From NCBI GenBank assembly GCA_902729315.2, contig LR746274.1:5049037-5113036 (forward strand): DNA of 64,000 bases, given 5' to 3'. This DNA comes from Spirodela intermedia. Taxonomy: Eukaryota > Streptophyta > Magnoliopsida > Alismatales > Araceae. The notes under the pieces are model-generated. The model had not been told where the DNA came from. It did not search any database and worked only from the letters and a program-made list of their open reading frames with translations. Below, piece after piece: positions 24,258-36,416 of this stretch. The stretch's first letter is position 1. Every line of letters begins with the position of its first letter. Made by a program: the position numbers and the translations under genes.

Positions 24258-25102
24258 TCAACCAGAAGAAGCCACCGCAGCCGCTGCCGAGTCGAAGCAG
24301 TAGACGGGAGCCTGCCATTTCTCGTCCTCCAGCACCGCCCCCTCCTCAAACGTCATCACGTGGATCGACCGCCCTGCAGAAATAGAAGTAGAGAGAGAAG
24401 AAGAACATGGCGACCGAGCGAGCAGAGAACAGAAGAGGGTGGGGGGGGTGAGATGAACTCCGTGGAGATCCCCGACTTCGGCGATTGAGGAACGCAGAAA
24501 TCAGAATTGTCCGTCGCAATTCACGATTTCCCGATCCCATTGTGCATGCAAACCCGAAGGAAGATCGGAGGATTTCGTTCCTAGACGAATTGGGTGCGGG
24601 GAATTCGAAAAACCAAATTAGGGTTCGTACCAGTGTAGAACACCCAACGGACGGGCCTCCTTGTGGCAACGTCCTCGTAGTAGGTGATGAAGTCGGCCTT
24701 CTCCCACACATTGCAGAGGAAGCCGTCGACGGCGACCTGGCCGAGGTAGGTAGCGCCGCCGAGCCAGTTGGGGCGGAGGATGCCAACGGGGAAGCGCATG
24801 GTGCGGCACCGTCGGGAGGCGTCGAGATTGTAGTAGAAGGAGGTGCCATTGTCCCATTCGAGGTCGTAGAGGAGCTCCCCCTGCTGCTTCTGGATTATGT
24901 TGAAGTTGCGGCCATTGGGCCAGTCGTACCAGAGGTCGATGATAGAAAGGGCCCCCGAGTAGTTGGCGTAGAGGATGGCGTGGAATTGAGGCGGCCAGGG
25001 GGCCGGCGCCGGAGAAGATGGCGGCGCTCCTCCAGCCACCAGACAAGGAAAAGGGAAGACGCCGAGGAAGACGAGGAGGGATGCCGCCACCGCCACTGCC
25101 AT
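24258..25102 (-). CDS. Secreted protein of the At4g14100-like family (about 195 aa)
   Basis: Belongs to a conserved plant family of unknown function (Arabidopsis At4g14100-like), often labelled putative glycosyltransferase without biochemical support. Two exons: 24631-25102 and 24258-24373 (complement), joined in phase 1 (ACT G|GTACG ... CTGCAG|GG). Residues 1 to about 25 form a signal peptide ([18 protein letters not shown]). The mature part begins Pro-rich and carries the family blocks [44 protein letters not shown] (possible N-glycosylation), [29 protein letters not shown] and VRWVFYTG. Exon 2 supplies [19 protein letters not shown] and ends soon after QAPVYCF. The ATG was chosen because it gives the signal peptide and no upstream in-frame ATG fits. 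Confidence 0.87.
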
Positions 25103-25129
25103 CCTCCTGAGATCGTATGATCTGGTGAG

Positions 25130-25438
25130 AATGGATAGGGTAATGACGAAGTAGCCGTGGAACGCTTTTGTTACAAATTTACCCTCTTAAATGCATAGTT
25201 TTAAAATAACCTTTTTTCTTTTACAATTTACTGATATAACTTTCCAAGGCATATACTGGTTTATAATCCTTGCCATTTCTATTGTTAGAAGAAGAGTCTG
25301 TCTCTCCGTTGCTAACAAATAGGCTATCTATATACAAAACATAATTCTTATAAATTGGATAATTGTCTTTATCCTCTTTAATCTGTCTAATGATAAATAA
25401 CCCTCCATAGGGTCAACTCGTGCACACCGTATGCTCTC

Positions 25439-25480
<42 letters not shown>

Positions 25481-27040
25481 TCTTCACACACACATCTATA
25501 TTTATGTATGTCTTCAATTGAAGAAACCTATTCAATGAACTAGAGTAGACTAGATTAAAATCCAAGAGATGCCCTAGGTTTTACTTTTTGTTTCAATTAG
25601 ATCAGATTGGGCCATTGGGTCCATGCAAAAAATTAAAAGAATCGAAAATATCTCTATGATAGTTAAAGCTCTATTATGCTCACTCTTGATAGATTTTTGT
25701 ATTCTTGGATGATATTAATATTTATCAATTTTATTATTATTAACTTCATCACTTCATCTAGATTTGAACAAATACTTTCAAGCATAGGAGAATTGTTTCA
25801 AATGTTCAACCTTGATGGATCTATTGCCATTAGTGATAATTACTTGTTTTTATAATAAATAAAAGAAACTTTATCTATTATGTTTGAGAAGGGGGGATAT
25901 TCGTCATACACGATAATGAAAACACCATGTTGAATACAACTTCTCAACATGTGAAAGTTTGATGACAATTCCATAGATTGACTTTCAAAAGTTGTGTTTA
26001 AAATTTTTTTATAATTTAGAATAATAAAGGTTATTGATAATAATAGTAACACATATTTTGAATGATCTAGTTACATGCTTAATTTTGATTATCCAAAATC
26101 AACTATTATTTCCACATCAAATATTATTAAACAAAATGATTACATAACTCAATTGATATATTTTTATTGCATACTATTCGTTCCTTACTCTTTGTTGCTA
26201 TTTCGGTGTTCTATTTTTCTTTAAATGAATCCTAGGTTGGTTGCCTTCAATGAGTTAGTTTAATCCAAAAATGATGAAAATAAATGTCTCGACCTCCTAT
26301 AATAGTAAAGAGTATACCTTAAATGGTTGTCCTACCTTATCTGCATATACCTTGTCTTTCTTGATTTTTTTCATGTACACGGGTGTGAAATAATTAACTC
26401 ATAGATGATCCTCATAGCAGGAAGAATTGACATTTTTTACCAAGTGAGAGATTTGGAGGCTTGTGGAAGCTTGGTTATATTATCATTTGCTCTAAAAAAT
26501 AGCTAGAAAGATAGATGTGGTTTAGATCATGAATTGACCAAAATGATGTAGTGTGAATGTGCTACTTAAAAGCTCATGACACGGGCTATTTATAGAGTCT
26601 AAGAATTTGATCTTTGGAACTGAAATGAATGAGTTTTGATTAGTAAAATATTTGCATATTTTTTCTCATATTCATGTACCACAAATGACTCAAATGGAAA
26701 ATGAGAGTAGAGTAGAGGATAAAGAATGGGTGAAAGTAAGTATAGTACAATTATCTAGCAAGGTTGAGCCTTTGATTAATTCATGTTTCATTGAGCACAT
26801 GCAATTATCATCTATGAAAGCCTTTTATCACATGCAATTAACTCTGTAATGTAATTTGATTTTGAAATTTATGTTAAATTATTATAACCTACTCATTCTT
26901 ATTTACTTCATGGAAAAAAAATAAAACTAACACCTTGAAAACCCATGTAACAAATTTAGAAATAAATATTTCAAATGCATTCTAGGATTCATTACAACAT
27001 TCAAAATTGTAGAATGTTGAAAGTGCTTGAGCTTCAACCG

Positions 27041-27072
<32 letters not shown>

Positions 27073-27690
27073 CTTGATTTGTAGAACATGAATCTTGTTT
27101 CATCTTTTTTACTATAAAGGAATGTCAACAATTGTTCACAAGATTAAAAAACCATAAAATCATCGTAAATTCCATTGACTTATATTTCCTTTTTAAAGTA
27201 TTACACCTTGTGAAGTATCGCACCGATGGGTTCCTAGCACCATGAATCCATTGACTCCCTTTGGTCAACTTTGTGTCATGATTGCGGATCTTTGGCAAAG
27301 TAGTCTACACCTAGGGGCACCTTAGACATTATAGTTTTTTAGTATGTTCAAGTTATCAGCCCATATTGATTAGTTATCAACAACCTATGATTGGCAGCTA
27401 TAAACCATTAGGTTGACTCAATCTGTCTAAGCTTATTTTTCTGAAAAATGGGTATTAGGACAAGCATCAACATAAAGGTCAACGTCCACCACCAAGTTGA
27501 CATTTTATCCAAAAATCATGCATTAACTTATTAAAAATGAAAAATTGAAAATAATTTTATATTCTGAAAAAAAATTAGGCTTAGAGAAGCAACAAACCTC
27601 TCTTATTCAAAAATGGTTATAGAGTAATTTATAAAAACAATACTTTTATAATGAGTAGTTTCGTAAACGAAAGTCATATTCAGTGTGAAT
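25130..27690. other. AT-rich intergenic region
   Basis: No gene supported. It contains CT (about 25434-25482) and GA (about 27045-27071) microsatellites in AT-rich DNA. From about 27,720 base composition rises sharply toward the promoter and leader of the RING gene. Confidence 0.6.
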
Positions 27691-28548
27691 TAATCCACGG
27701 CAAGGATGATTTTTATCACATCGAATGCTAAGCGTTTCGTGGGCCGGTGGAATAAACCCGGTTCAATTCTTTGGAGAAAGTGTGTTGGGGGCCCGTTCCA
27801 ATGCGTGCGCCGCGTGGCGGATGCTGTGGACCAGATGCGTCGTCTTCTGTCTGGGGCCAGAAGGGCCGAACCGGCCCAGTTCGACCGGACCACCTTGTCG
27901 CTATTTTATTTAGCCCGACGCCGCCACTATTATATTCCCGCCCGTCGTCCTCCTCATCACCGCCCGGCGCCTCTTCCCCCTCCCCCCCTTCGCTCGCCCC
28001 TCCGATCTGAGGAAGCGGGCGTCCTCGATCGGTGCTTCTGGGGCAGAAATCTTGTTGGCTTCCTCTCTTTGAAAGTGGAAATCTTCTTCTTCGGAGGTAG
28101 AAACTCCACCTTCGTGCCTGCTATTCTCTCATGCCCCGCCGTCCATGATGATGTCTCTCTGTCTTGTCGCGGTCTTGTTCTTGCCTCTTTGTTTTGTCTC
28201 CCGCTTTTGAGTTTCAGCCTCTATGAGGGCGTCGATCTGACATACATAGAGGGTTGGTTTTGTTGGACGCCTTTCTGTCTCCTTGGGAGTCTTTGAATAT
28301 GGGCTATCTGTTTGGTTTTTTTGTTCCTTTTATTTCTTAATGTATGGACTTGTCCCATTCGCAGTGATTCGGTGTTTCTTTTTCGTTCTTTCATTTCCTC
28401 GATTTGAGATGTCCTGACGCGACACATCTTGTAATTAGGAATTTTTCCTCTGATACCTGGATGTTTCCCAGAGCTTTGATGGTTGTCCTCGGTGTTACAT
28501 TCGTAATGAACGGGATCCGTTTAACTGGGTGTCGTAGTTTCGCAGATC

Positions 28549-31203
28549 ATGAGCAGAACGAGGTGGATTTTGGATAGAACCGAAGATCTTGAGCTCAGAC
28601 TGGCACCGTCATTCATGTCAAAAGGAGGGACGCTGACGAACAATTTATTTAGGAGTTATCCTCCCAATATCATAATACTTGACGATGATGATGATCACGC
28701 TGAAGAGGAGGATAGGCAGATATACTCTTCAGAGCTTTCTGGGCCGGTGAACTCTGATGGCATATTTTTCTCTGGTGTCTTATCTTATGCCTATCTTCAT
28801 GACTTCTAATTTTAAATCGAATATATATTGCATCTCATATTTTATACAGACAAGAAATCTCCTTCATTATTCAAGCTCATGGGCGCCTGAACTTTCAGAG
28901 CAGGACTTGGAACTTCGGCTTGGGCTTGGAGGTGAAATGATATAGCCATTACTTCCTTTTAATCTTGTTCCATGCTGAGATATTCCTATTTATCCTTGCA
29001 ATGTACATTCTTAAATTTCAGTAATGTTTTTTGCATTGCCTCTTGGTTGTATTATGCATATGTCTGATTCATCAAACATCTCCGTCTGGTACTTTCTCCT
29101 TGAAAGCATTTCTTTATGAAAAAGAAACTAACAATTTCTCTTCTGCATCTTTATGGGTAAAGTGATAAACGTCCGTTCAATTATTTTTTTATAATGTTTA
29201 AAGTTGGATTTTAAATAAAGGTCTATGGTTTCATATTTGATAATGGTAGATTCATGCACTCATTTATTGCACTCATTTCTTAATCTAGCTTCAGTGGGGA
29301 GCCGCAAAAATTATGATAACACAGCTTTTTAGCAAGGGCTTCCTATCTGAAAAATTTATTGAATTTTACGTTGGAGTGCCTGAAGCTTTATAGTGAGTGA
29401 ATCAGAAGATGTTTATACTGTAATTGTTATGATATTAGCCACCTAGGGTTTTGAGAGTTGATGGTTTGTATCTTCATTTCCCCAATAACCTTTCGAACAT
29501 AGTAACTGGACATTAGCTTGAAAGTACTATTGCTATTCACCGTTTTCTCTAGTCCTTATCTAACCAATTGCCATATGGTTTGATTGCTGGGGGCACAAGC
29601 ATCTGTCTTTTTCCAGAGAAACATTCTAGGTATTGAAATTTAAACCTGTATTTGCAGTTTTTTTAAAACGCATTATGAAAAAAAATTAAGTTTCTATAAT
29701 CATCATGACAATTCCAAATCTCATCGCTAATGATGGACTAAGATTTTGAGTATGAAGATTTCACATTTTCCCATTGAAGTTTATCCTTTCCTGCCAACTT
29801 GACATCGACCTCTTATTTGTATGAAGAAAACGAATGGCGTTGAATTATGCTAAAGATCTACATGTACCGATTCGCTGAGATGTATAAAATGGCATCCCTG
29901 ATATCAAAAGTTTGTACCATGTTATTATGAAATCATTAAACCATGCATAAATGATAAATCTAAAAGAGAATAACTGCGCCAGAAATTTTTCATTACTTAT
30001 GGGTGCTATATTTTTCTTTATATCCTACGATATTTTCATATGGACTTCCTGAAAAAAGAAGGCTTAGACGACCAGAAAAGTACCCTCTTCCTGAATTTTT
30101 ATTTTTTCATTATTTTAGATTTAGCCGCACAGATTTGTGAACAGATTTTCGTTCTTTCCTGAATTTTTTTATGAAAGACTAGAATGACATTTCTGTATTA
30201 TTATTATTTTCAGCAGCTTACTTGCGGTACCCTCAAGAGTCAAATGGTGGAACCAAGATATCTGAAAGGACTAGAGATCCATATGCTGGAAAATATGGCA
30301 AGGTATACTCATCTATCTCCTGCAAATGGTTTCAACTGAGTGCATCCTTTTTAGAAGGGGAAATGTCAAAATATGGAAAACAGGTTTGTGTCCAGACAAT
30401 CGAATATAAAGATTCAGGATCAGTTCTTGCCTTCACATTACACCCCATTTACTTATTTATTGGCTATTTCATGCCTAAGTATCCTAGTACTGAGCCCGGT
30501 TAAAAAGTGGTCGCATTAAATCCCTTATACTCTACCCCACTGCCACATTTTCCTATGCACACCTGTTCTCCGATAAGTGAAAAAACCGACCCCGGAGAAG
30601 AAATTCATGCCAGACTTTGTAATCTGATGGTCAAATTCGTTATTGATGCAAGGTATTCAGATATTCTTGCCGATTTATGTCTAGCAACTTGGAGGAGCAG
30701 GGTGCCCTTCCTCTCTTAGAACACTCCTACAGTGGACACAAAAAATAAAATAAATAATGTGATCATGTAGAAGGGGCCAAACTTGAACACGCCAAAGCTC
30801 ACCATCAGGGCCTCTGGTTGCTTCAAACGCAATCCCCACTGCTCGAGCAGCAACTGATAGGTTTCCATTTTTACAGATCAACCCAAGCTTCTTCACTCAG
30901 CTACTGCTGCCTCTACGAAGGGCCATAGCTTCTCTTTTCACACCTTCCTGTTGTTGTGTGTGGCAGAAACTCAAGCCAAAGCCAGGCAGCTGCTGTGCCG
31001 CCCCTTACGGAGAGGAGGTGAAGCTGAGATGCGCCATCTGCATGGACACCATGAAGGAGGAGACCTCAACCATCTGCGGCCATGTCTTCTGCCGGCCCTG
31101 CATCACCACCGCCGTCCTCTCTCAGAAGAAGTGCCCAGCCTGCCGAATGAAGCTCTCTCTCCAACACATCCACCGCATATACCTCCCTGGCTCCAACCCC
31201 TGA
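28549..31203 (+). CDS. C3HC4 RING protein with SUMO-interacting motif (RNF4/STUbL-like, about 201 aa)
   Basis: Probable E3 ubiquitin ligase. Exons: 28549-28746, 28850-28931, 30214-30302 and 30967-31203; phases agree throughout. A 5'-UTR intron is likely, since TTTCGCAG ends 3 nt before the ATG. Domains: LELRL at residues 14-18; NIIILDDDDDHAEEED at 40-55, a hydrophobic-acidic SUMO-interacting motif; a second LELRL at 86-90; and a C-terminal RING with zinc ligands C145, C148, C160, H162, C165, C168, C179 and C182 (C-x2-C-x11-C-x-H-x2-C-x2-C-x10-C-x2-C). The protein ends IHRIYLPGSNP, like RNF4-type plant RING proteins. SIM plus terminal RING suggests a SUMO-targeted ligase acting on nuclear substrates (inference). 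Exon 3 has a CAGCAG tandem acceptor (30213 or 30216). A further exon inside the 664-nt last intron cannot be excluded. Confidence 0.8.
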
Positions 31204-31669
31204 CATCTGATCTGACTGTCACATCAGCCGTTAACACCTCCCCCCCCCCTCTTCTCTCTCTCTCTCTCTTGGCCGTATATCTTTCAGGCCCTCTCTCTAA
31301 GTTGTGGCGCACCAACTCATCTATCTGATCTGTCCTAAAAGTGTACATAGGAGATGACCTTAACCCGTTGCAGGCCCCAGGGCCGCCCCAACCATTGAAA
31401 AGGAAGTAATTAGAGATGTGAAATCTCTCTTTTACCCTTTTGTCCGAGAAGATACAGTGAGACTTGGTGTCATAGTTTTTGACACCCAAATTGGGTTATG
31501 AAAAATTTGGTGGGCTGCAGGCGCACGCCTATTTTCCTTGATTTGTTCACTGAAGAAGGATAATGCATGAAACATTAGGTGCCAGCTGGTTCTTTTATAC
31601 ACTTGCCTGTCAGCTGGCCGCCGCCATCTGAACTCTTCCATGGATAGCTAGCGGCTCGTGGTCTTCTCT

Positions 31670-34034
31670 CTAGGATGTGAACAGCTCGCTTCCGAGGGTC
31701 ACACTCGGGGTGGCTTCACCCATGAATGTCGTCAAGCTCCTCTCTTTCTCGAGGATCCGGTCGAGCTCCGCCACCACCACACTCATCGGCGGCCGCCCGA
31801 AGCCGGGCGGCGGGCTCAGGCACCTGGCGGCGAGCCGGAGGAACTCTCTCACTCCCTCGGTGGTGAATCGGCCTTCGATTTTTGCATCAACGAGGTCTGA
31901 GATGTCCTTCAAGTCATGGTAGCTTTGTGCCTGAGGAAACAGAAGTCATCGGCAGGGTATCACCTTCCTTAGTTTATATCTTTACGTTCACATGCATAGC
32001 ACAAAAATAGATTAACTTAGCAACAGTAATGGAAATGATTGAATCTCAGAGAACGATCCTCTCCAACGAGGGGGTTTGTTTACCCATTTGATGATGCTTT
32101 CATGGGGTCCAATGAATTGGAACTCTGCAGCCGCCTGCCCACTCACCAACTCCAGGAGGAACACTCCAAAGCTGTAGACGTCACTTTTCTCTGTGAGTTC
32201 TTGGACTTCATTAATCCTGCCCACATCAATTCAAAAATATACGCCCATAATTAGATAGACCGATAAAAAAAAAAAAGATGCCCACTGTGATTGTAATAAA
32301 ATGTTTTTTTATGATTTATTGCATGAAAAGGATCTTATTTGAATGCTTATTTTTATATAAAAAATCAGTTTTAAGAGTTCTGCAAGGGCTTTTTCTGTGT
32401 GAAAATTCTTGGAGTTCTCTAATCCTGCCCACAAAATTGAAAACAATATATATTCATTTTATGTATCCATAATTCTCTCTCTACAGATAATAAAAAAATA
32501 TTCGATCAGTGATGGCAGGAAAATGTTATCCAGATTTTAGTTTATTTTATTTTATAATAATCAGCTTTATGAGCTTTGGAAGGATATACGAGTACCCAGG
32601 ATCCAGGAAAAGATCGTCTGCGGTCATCTTCTGGCCATTGCCGCCGATTTTACTGAGGAAATTCCTCAAGCCAGCATCTGCAACCTTGGGCGCAAAGTTC
32701 TCGTCCACCAGGAGATTAGCGGTCTTGAAATCCGTGTGCAGTAAGGGTGGGCTGAGTGAGTGCAGAAAGGCCAGACCTGTAGAACACAAGATGAATAAGA
32801 CTATTTCCAGAATTCTTCATCCCTAATCTGCCCAGAACAGAGACAAATCCTCTGGATCGGTCAAACCCATGATTCAGATAACTCATATGAAGCTTTAGAT
32901 CAGCAGTCAACGGTACGTTTTAAGAATTTTTTTTTAAAATACTCTTGATAAGTACAAGTATCTCAGGGACTCCAGCAAGAACAAGCCCAGCTTAAATATC
33001 ATTTTTTAATAAAAACTTCATCTAACCATGGTGAAAAAAGGAAGCATGGAAACGTCTTTAATCGTCACCTTTAGCTGCCCCATGCGCAATGGAAAGCCTG
33101 TGCTTGAATTCCAGCTTCTCACTGGGTGTTTGACTTGCACCTAAAAAGGAAAGGAGCAAAAAATACAATGCTCAATCTAAGTCAACTAGTCCAGGGTGAG
33201 AGGGTAGAACGAGGTCAAACTAAGACAGAACTTGCCATATAAATGAGCGGAGATGCTTCCATTTGGGACGTACTCATACACAAGCATCTGCAAGCCGCTG
33301 TCTTGACAGTAACCCAGCAAGCTCACCAGGTTCCGATGCCTAATAGATGAAAGGTATTCCACCTGAATCATGAACAGAGGATTCCTCATATTTCTGCTCC
33401 ATCTATGATTTCATATGAGATGATGACGGCAAATCATACCCAAAAGCCACATTAACCATGCCTGAATCTTTCGAGAGAAGTACCGACATGGAATTCACCC
33501 CCTGATTTGGGTTCATGACTGTATACTGCTTGATGGGCATGGCTGATTACCTCTTGAATGAACTCCTGACTGGGGGCAGCTGGTCGCCTTTTGATCGCCA
33601 CGATCATATCGTTGAGCAGACCCTTGTACACATCTCCGAATTTCCCAGCTCCGATGAAGTTCAGAGCGTTGAAATAGTTTGCCGCCTGACCCAATTCCTC
33701 CAGCGTGAAGCATCTTGCTCCTTGGGCATCGAAGGAATAGGATGAACATCCCCTCAAAGAAGGCCGAATGCTCTGACTCACTGGAAGCCCCACATCGATT
33801 AGATATTTATAAGATCAAGAAAACGTTTTTTCCACTCATAAATATGATCATTCTCCTGGGTAATCTCGATGTTGACTTCTCACCTTGCAGAGATGGGTCA
33901 GAGGAGTTGGGCTCAGAGGCTCTCGAAGCTCTCCTATGGTGCATTCTCCATAGAACACAAGCAATCGTCACTGCTCCGACCAGTGCCACCGCCCCCGCAG
34001 CGCCGCCAAGCACTGCCGCAAGAGTCATTGACAT
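31670..34034 (-). CDS. Receptor-like protein kinase with short ectodomain and atypical motifs (about 384 aa)
   Basis: Membrane-anchored Ser/Thr-kinase-like protein. Exons (complement): 33884-34034, 33551-33780, 33236-33362, 33069-33140, 32596-32776, 32084-32216 and 31670-31930. A membrane segment occupies about residues 5-28 (LAAVLGGAAGAVALVGAV), leaving almost no ectodomain. The kinase domain starts near 75: Gly-rich loop IGAGKFGDVYKG (93-104), VAIK with Lys114, HRNLVSLLGYC and LVYEYVPNGS. The catalytic loop reads H207-T-D209-F-K211-T-A-N214, so HRD is HTD. The metal motif reads D227-A-G rather than DFG. SDVYSFGVFLLELVSG follows, and the C-terminus is GEATPSVTLGSELF. The start was set at the ATG directly after a CTCCTCTCCCAG that looks like a 5'-UTR intron acceptor; an in-frame ATG at 34118 would add 28 residues. 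Intron 3 has a GC donor (TATG|GCAAGT). Many plant RLKs share these blocks; no gene name assigned. Confidence 0.85.
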
Positions 34035-34059
34035 CTGGGAGAGGAGCCAAGTCAACCCA

Positions 34060-36220
34060 GAAGGATGGCGATCGAAGACCGGGTCTTGTGGTACATTGAC
34101 TCTAAGATGCATTAACATCAGCCATCAAAAGGACAGAAGTGAGGAAGAAACTAAAGAGCAAGTAAATCGTGAAGATTGAGGCTTTTCATCAGGAGGAGAT
34201 ATGCCGGTTCAGTCAGTTGAATCCCATCATTTCTCTCTTTGAAATCATCAGAATTCCTTAATAAGATTCTCATCTCTCAGCTACAGCATCATTCGACTGC
34301 TTGTATGATTCATGTCAGCTGGAAGAAGAGAGAGAGAGAGAGAGAGAGCCTGAGTGTAGAGTACCTGCAATCTCTTCAGCTGCAAAGACCCGGGGAGAAG
34401 AGAAGGAAATCCCCACCTCATTCGCCGGTCGCGCGAGTTAGATCACCTTCTGAAGAGATCTACACGCGAATTTCCTCACCATATTGTGGGGATTTCTCAG
34501 GCTGCGAGAGCTCTTCCTCATGAAGGGAGAAGATCAGGAGAGAGTCCCAACAGACGGATTCTGATGATATCCTCCTCGGTTCTTTGAGAGGAGAAACTGT
34601 TCGTGAAGGAGAGAGGAGACTTTGAAGCAGGGCCCCCTGTCGCTGGCCACCCAGCCGGAGAGTTGATTCCCTGAGAGCATCCTGCTGTACTTGAAAGCTT
34701 TCGAATATTTTAATGGCGGGTCATGTTAATCATCCCCCAAATCCCGACAACTGCGACAGGCAGAGACGCTCCGCCGACACGCCCCTCCTCTTCCTCTCCC
34801 TCACCTCCAGAAGCCCAAGAGAAGTCCATTTAAGATGAAGGAGATGCCGCAGGAGGAAAGAACCCAGATACGGAGACCCCAAAGAAAGATGGGCAATGGC
34901 GCCCTCCCTGGGAGATGCTCCACAGGGTGGTGAATTCTACCAGGCGAGGTTAGGTGGGTGGGGAAGGGGGGCCGAATATTTCCCTCGTGGGCTGTAAAGC
35001 AATCGCCTGGTATTGTCTGTTACTGCAAATTGCTACTAGTTTTGTCCCCCCCCTCTCCCCCCGAGGGAATGAGGAAAAGGAGGAGGAACAGGCTCGAGGT
35101 GAGAGAGAGAGAAAGAGAGAAGGGGGGTGGGAGCTTTGTATTCTAACAGACAGCTGCGAAGCTGTACCCACCAAACCAGGAAGGGGAAGTGGGAGAGAGA
35201 GAGAGATAGAGAGAGAGAATAAAAGAAAAGAGAAGAACGACCACATTCCTTCCACATCGCGTAGCCATGGGGGAGACTTCCTCCCCCTCATTTCCTTCCT
35301 CCATCGACGGCCATGCACGGCGCTTCAAACAAGATGGGAAGTCGGCGATTTCTTTACTATTTTGAGGGTTCAGCCGCCCCTCCCCCCCCTCTCCGCCCTG
35401 ACAGAAGGGCCAGCTGTGAAGATCAGCAGCCAGTTGGACCTCCCTCTCTATCTCTGCTGCTGGCAAAGCGCTACTCGTCTCCTCGAGATGAGAGACGACC
35501 AGCTCACGAGCGGCTGTCCCCACAGCTTTCTCTGCAGTGGGGAGGAAGGTGACGGGGCTCGCATGCCTTTCGGATTGGGCCTCTCCTCAGGCCCATTAAA
35601 AAGTGTGGGCCTCCCCAACCCCCCCCCCCCCCACACACTCAAACGATGGCGCACCTGAATTTTTCTAATCTTCAGAGTGTATTTATCTTTTAATCCATAA
35701 AATATTTTTTAACGATCAATCACCCCTCTTATCCATTTGCATCCTCCCCGCTCTCTCTCTCTCTCTCTCTAGATGACTTTGAGGGTAATATTCAAATAAT
35801 TTGTAGGGCGGAAATTGTTTTGCTTTTTTTTCACTATGATCTTATTTTTAAAAAAATAATACATATATATATATATATATTAAAAAAGCCCGAATCGGAG
35901 GCCAGAATTTCAAAAAATGGTCCAAATATATATATTTTTATCTCTTTGAGAGATTTTGTGTACATTATTAAGGAATTTCTTTTTTTATTAGCCTACTTTT
36001 TATCCTTTTGGGTTCAATAATCATAATAAAATCAAATATTATGGAATCTTCTGGAATAATTTTGATATCCTGTGGACTCTTCTACTGCACCAAATGACAC
36101 GTCACAAAGCTAACGTTACCATTTGACCTTTTCTTTGTGTTCCCATAGGTTTGAGCGGGGGGGTTGACTATTCGTCTTGCCAGATGAAGATGGAGCGGTC
36201 GCCTTTTACTAAGCTTCTTT
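34060..36220. other. Divergent intergenic region between the kinase and CSN3
   Basis: No convincing coding exon on either strand. The kinase leader and promoter should occupy the left part; a GA run lies at 34327-34349. 34,950-35,650 is GC-rich with GA/CT runs and long open frames lacking domains, which I treat as compositional. TGGGCC-type elements occur around 35575-35612. From about 35,750 the sequence turns AT-rich, with CT and TA microsatellites. Confidence 0.55.
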
Positions 36221-36222
36221 AG

Positions 36223-36293
36223 TGGGCCCATAATCAAGCCCATAAGTGAGGTAAATAATATTGGGCCGGAACAAGTATAATGCCCATTGGGCC
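36223..36293 (+). promoter_or_regulatory. Site II (TGGGCC) cluster upstream of CSN3
   Basis: TGGGCC occurs at 36223-36228, 36262-36267 and 36288-36293, about 125-195 bp upstream of the CSN3 ATG, followed by a CT-rich leader (36361-36395). TGGGCY elements are typical of plant housekeeping promoters and are bound by TCP factors (established knowledge). Function here is inferred. Confidence 0.6.
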
Positions 36294-36416
36294 CGAGGCC
36301 TTCTGCCCCAATTGCTCCCCATGCTCCCTCCCCATTTCTCTATACGAAAATTATCGCAGCTCTCTCTCTTTCTCTCTCTCCCTCTCTCTCGCTCTTCCGC
36401 TTGCGCTCGCTCTGTG

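Noticed and set aside
24485-25120. 211-codon plus-strand frame
   Set aside because: Antisense shadow of the GC-rich At4g14100-like exon.
34954-35658. 234-codon frame between the kinase and CSN3
   Set aside because: GC-rich, GA-rich composition on both strands, no domain and no splice partner.
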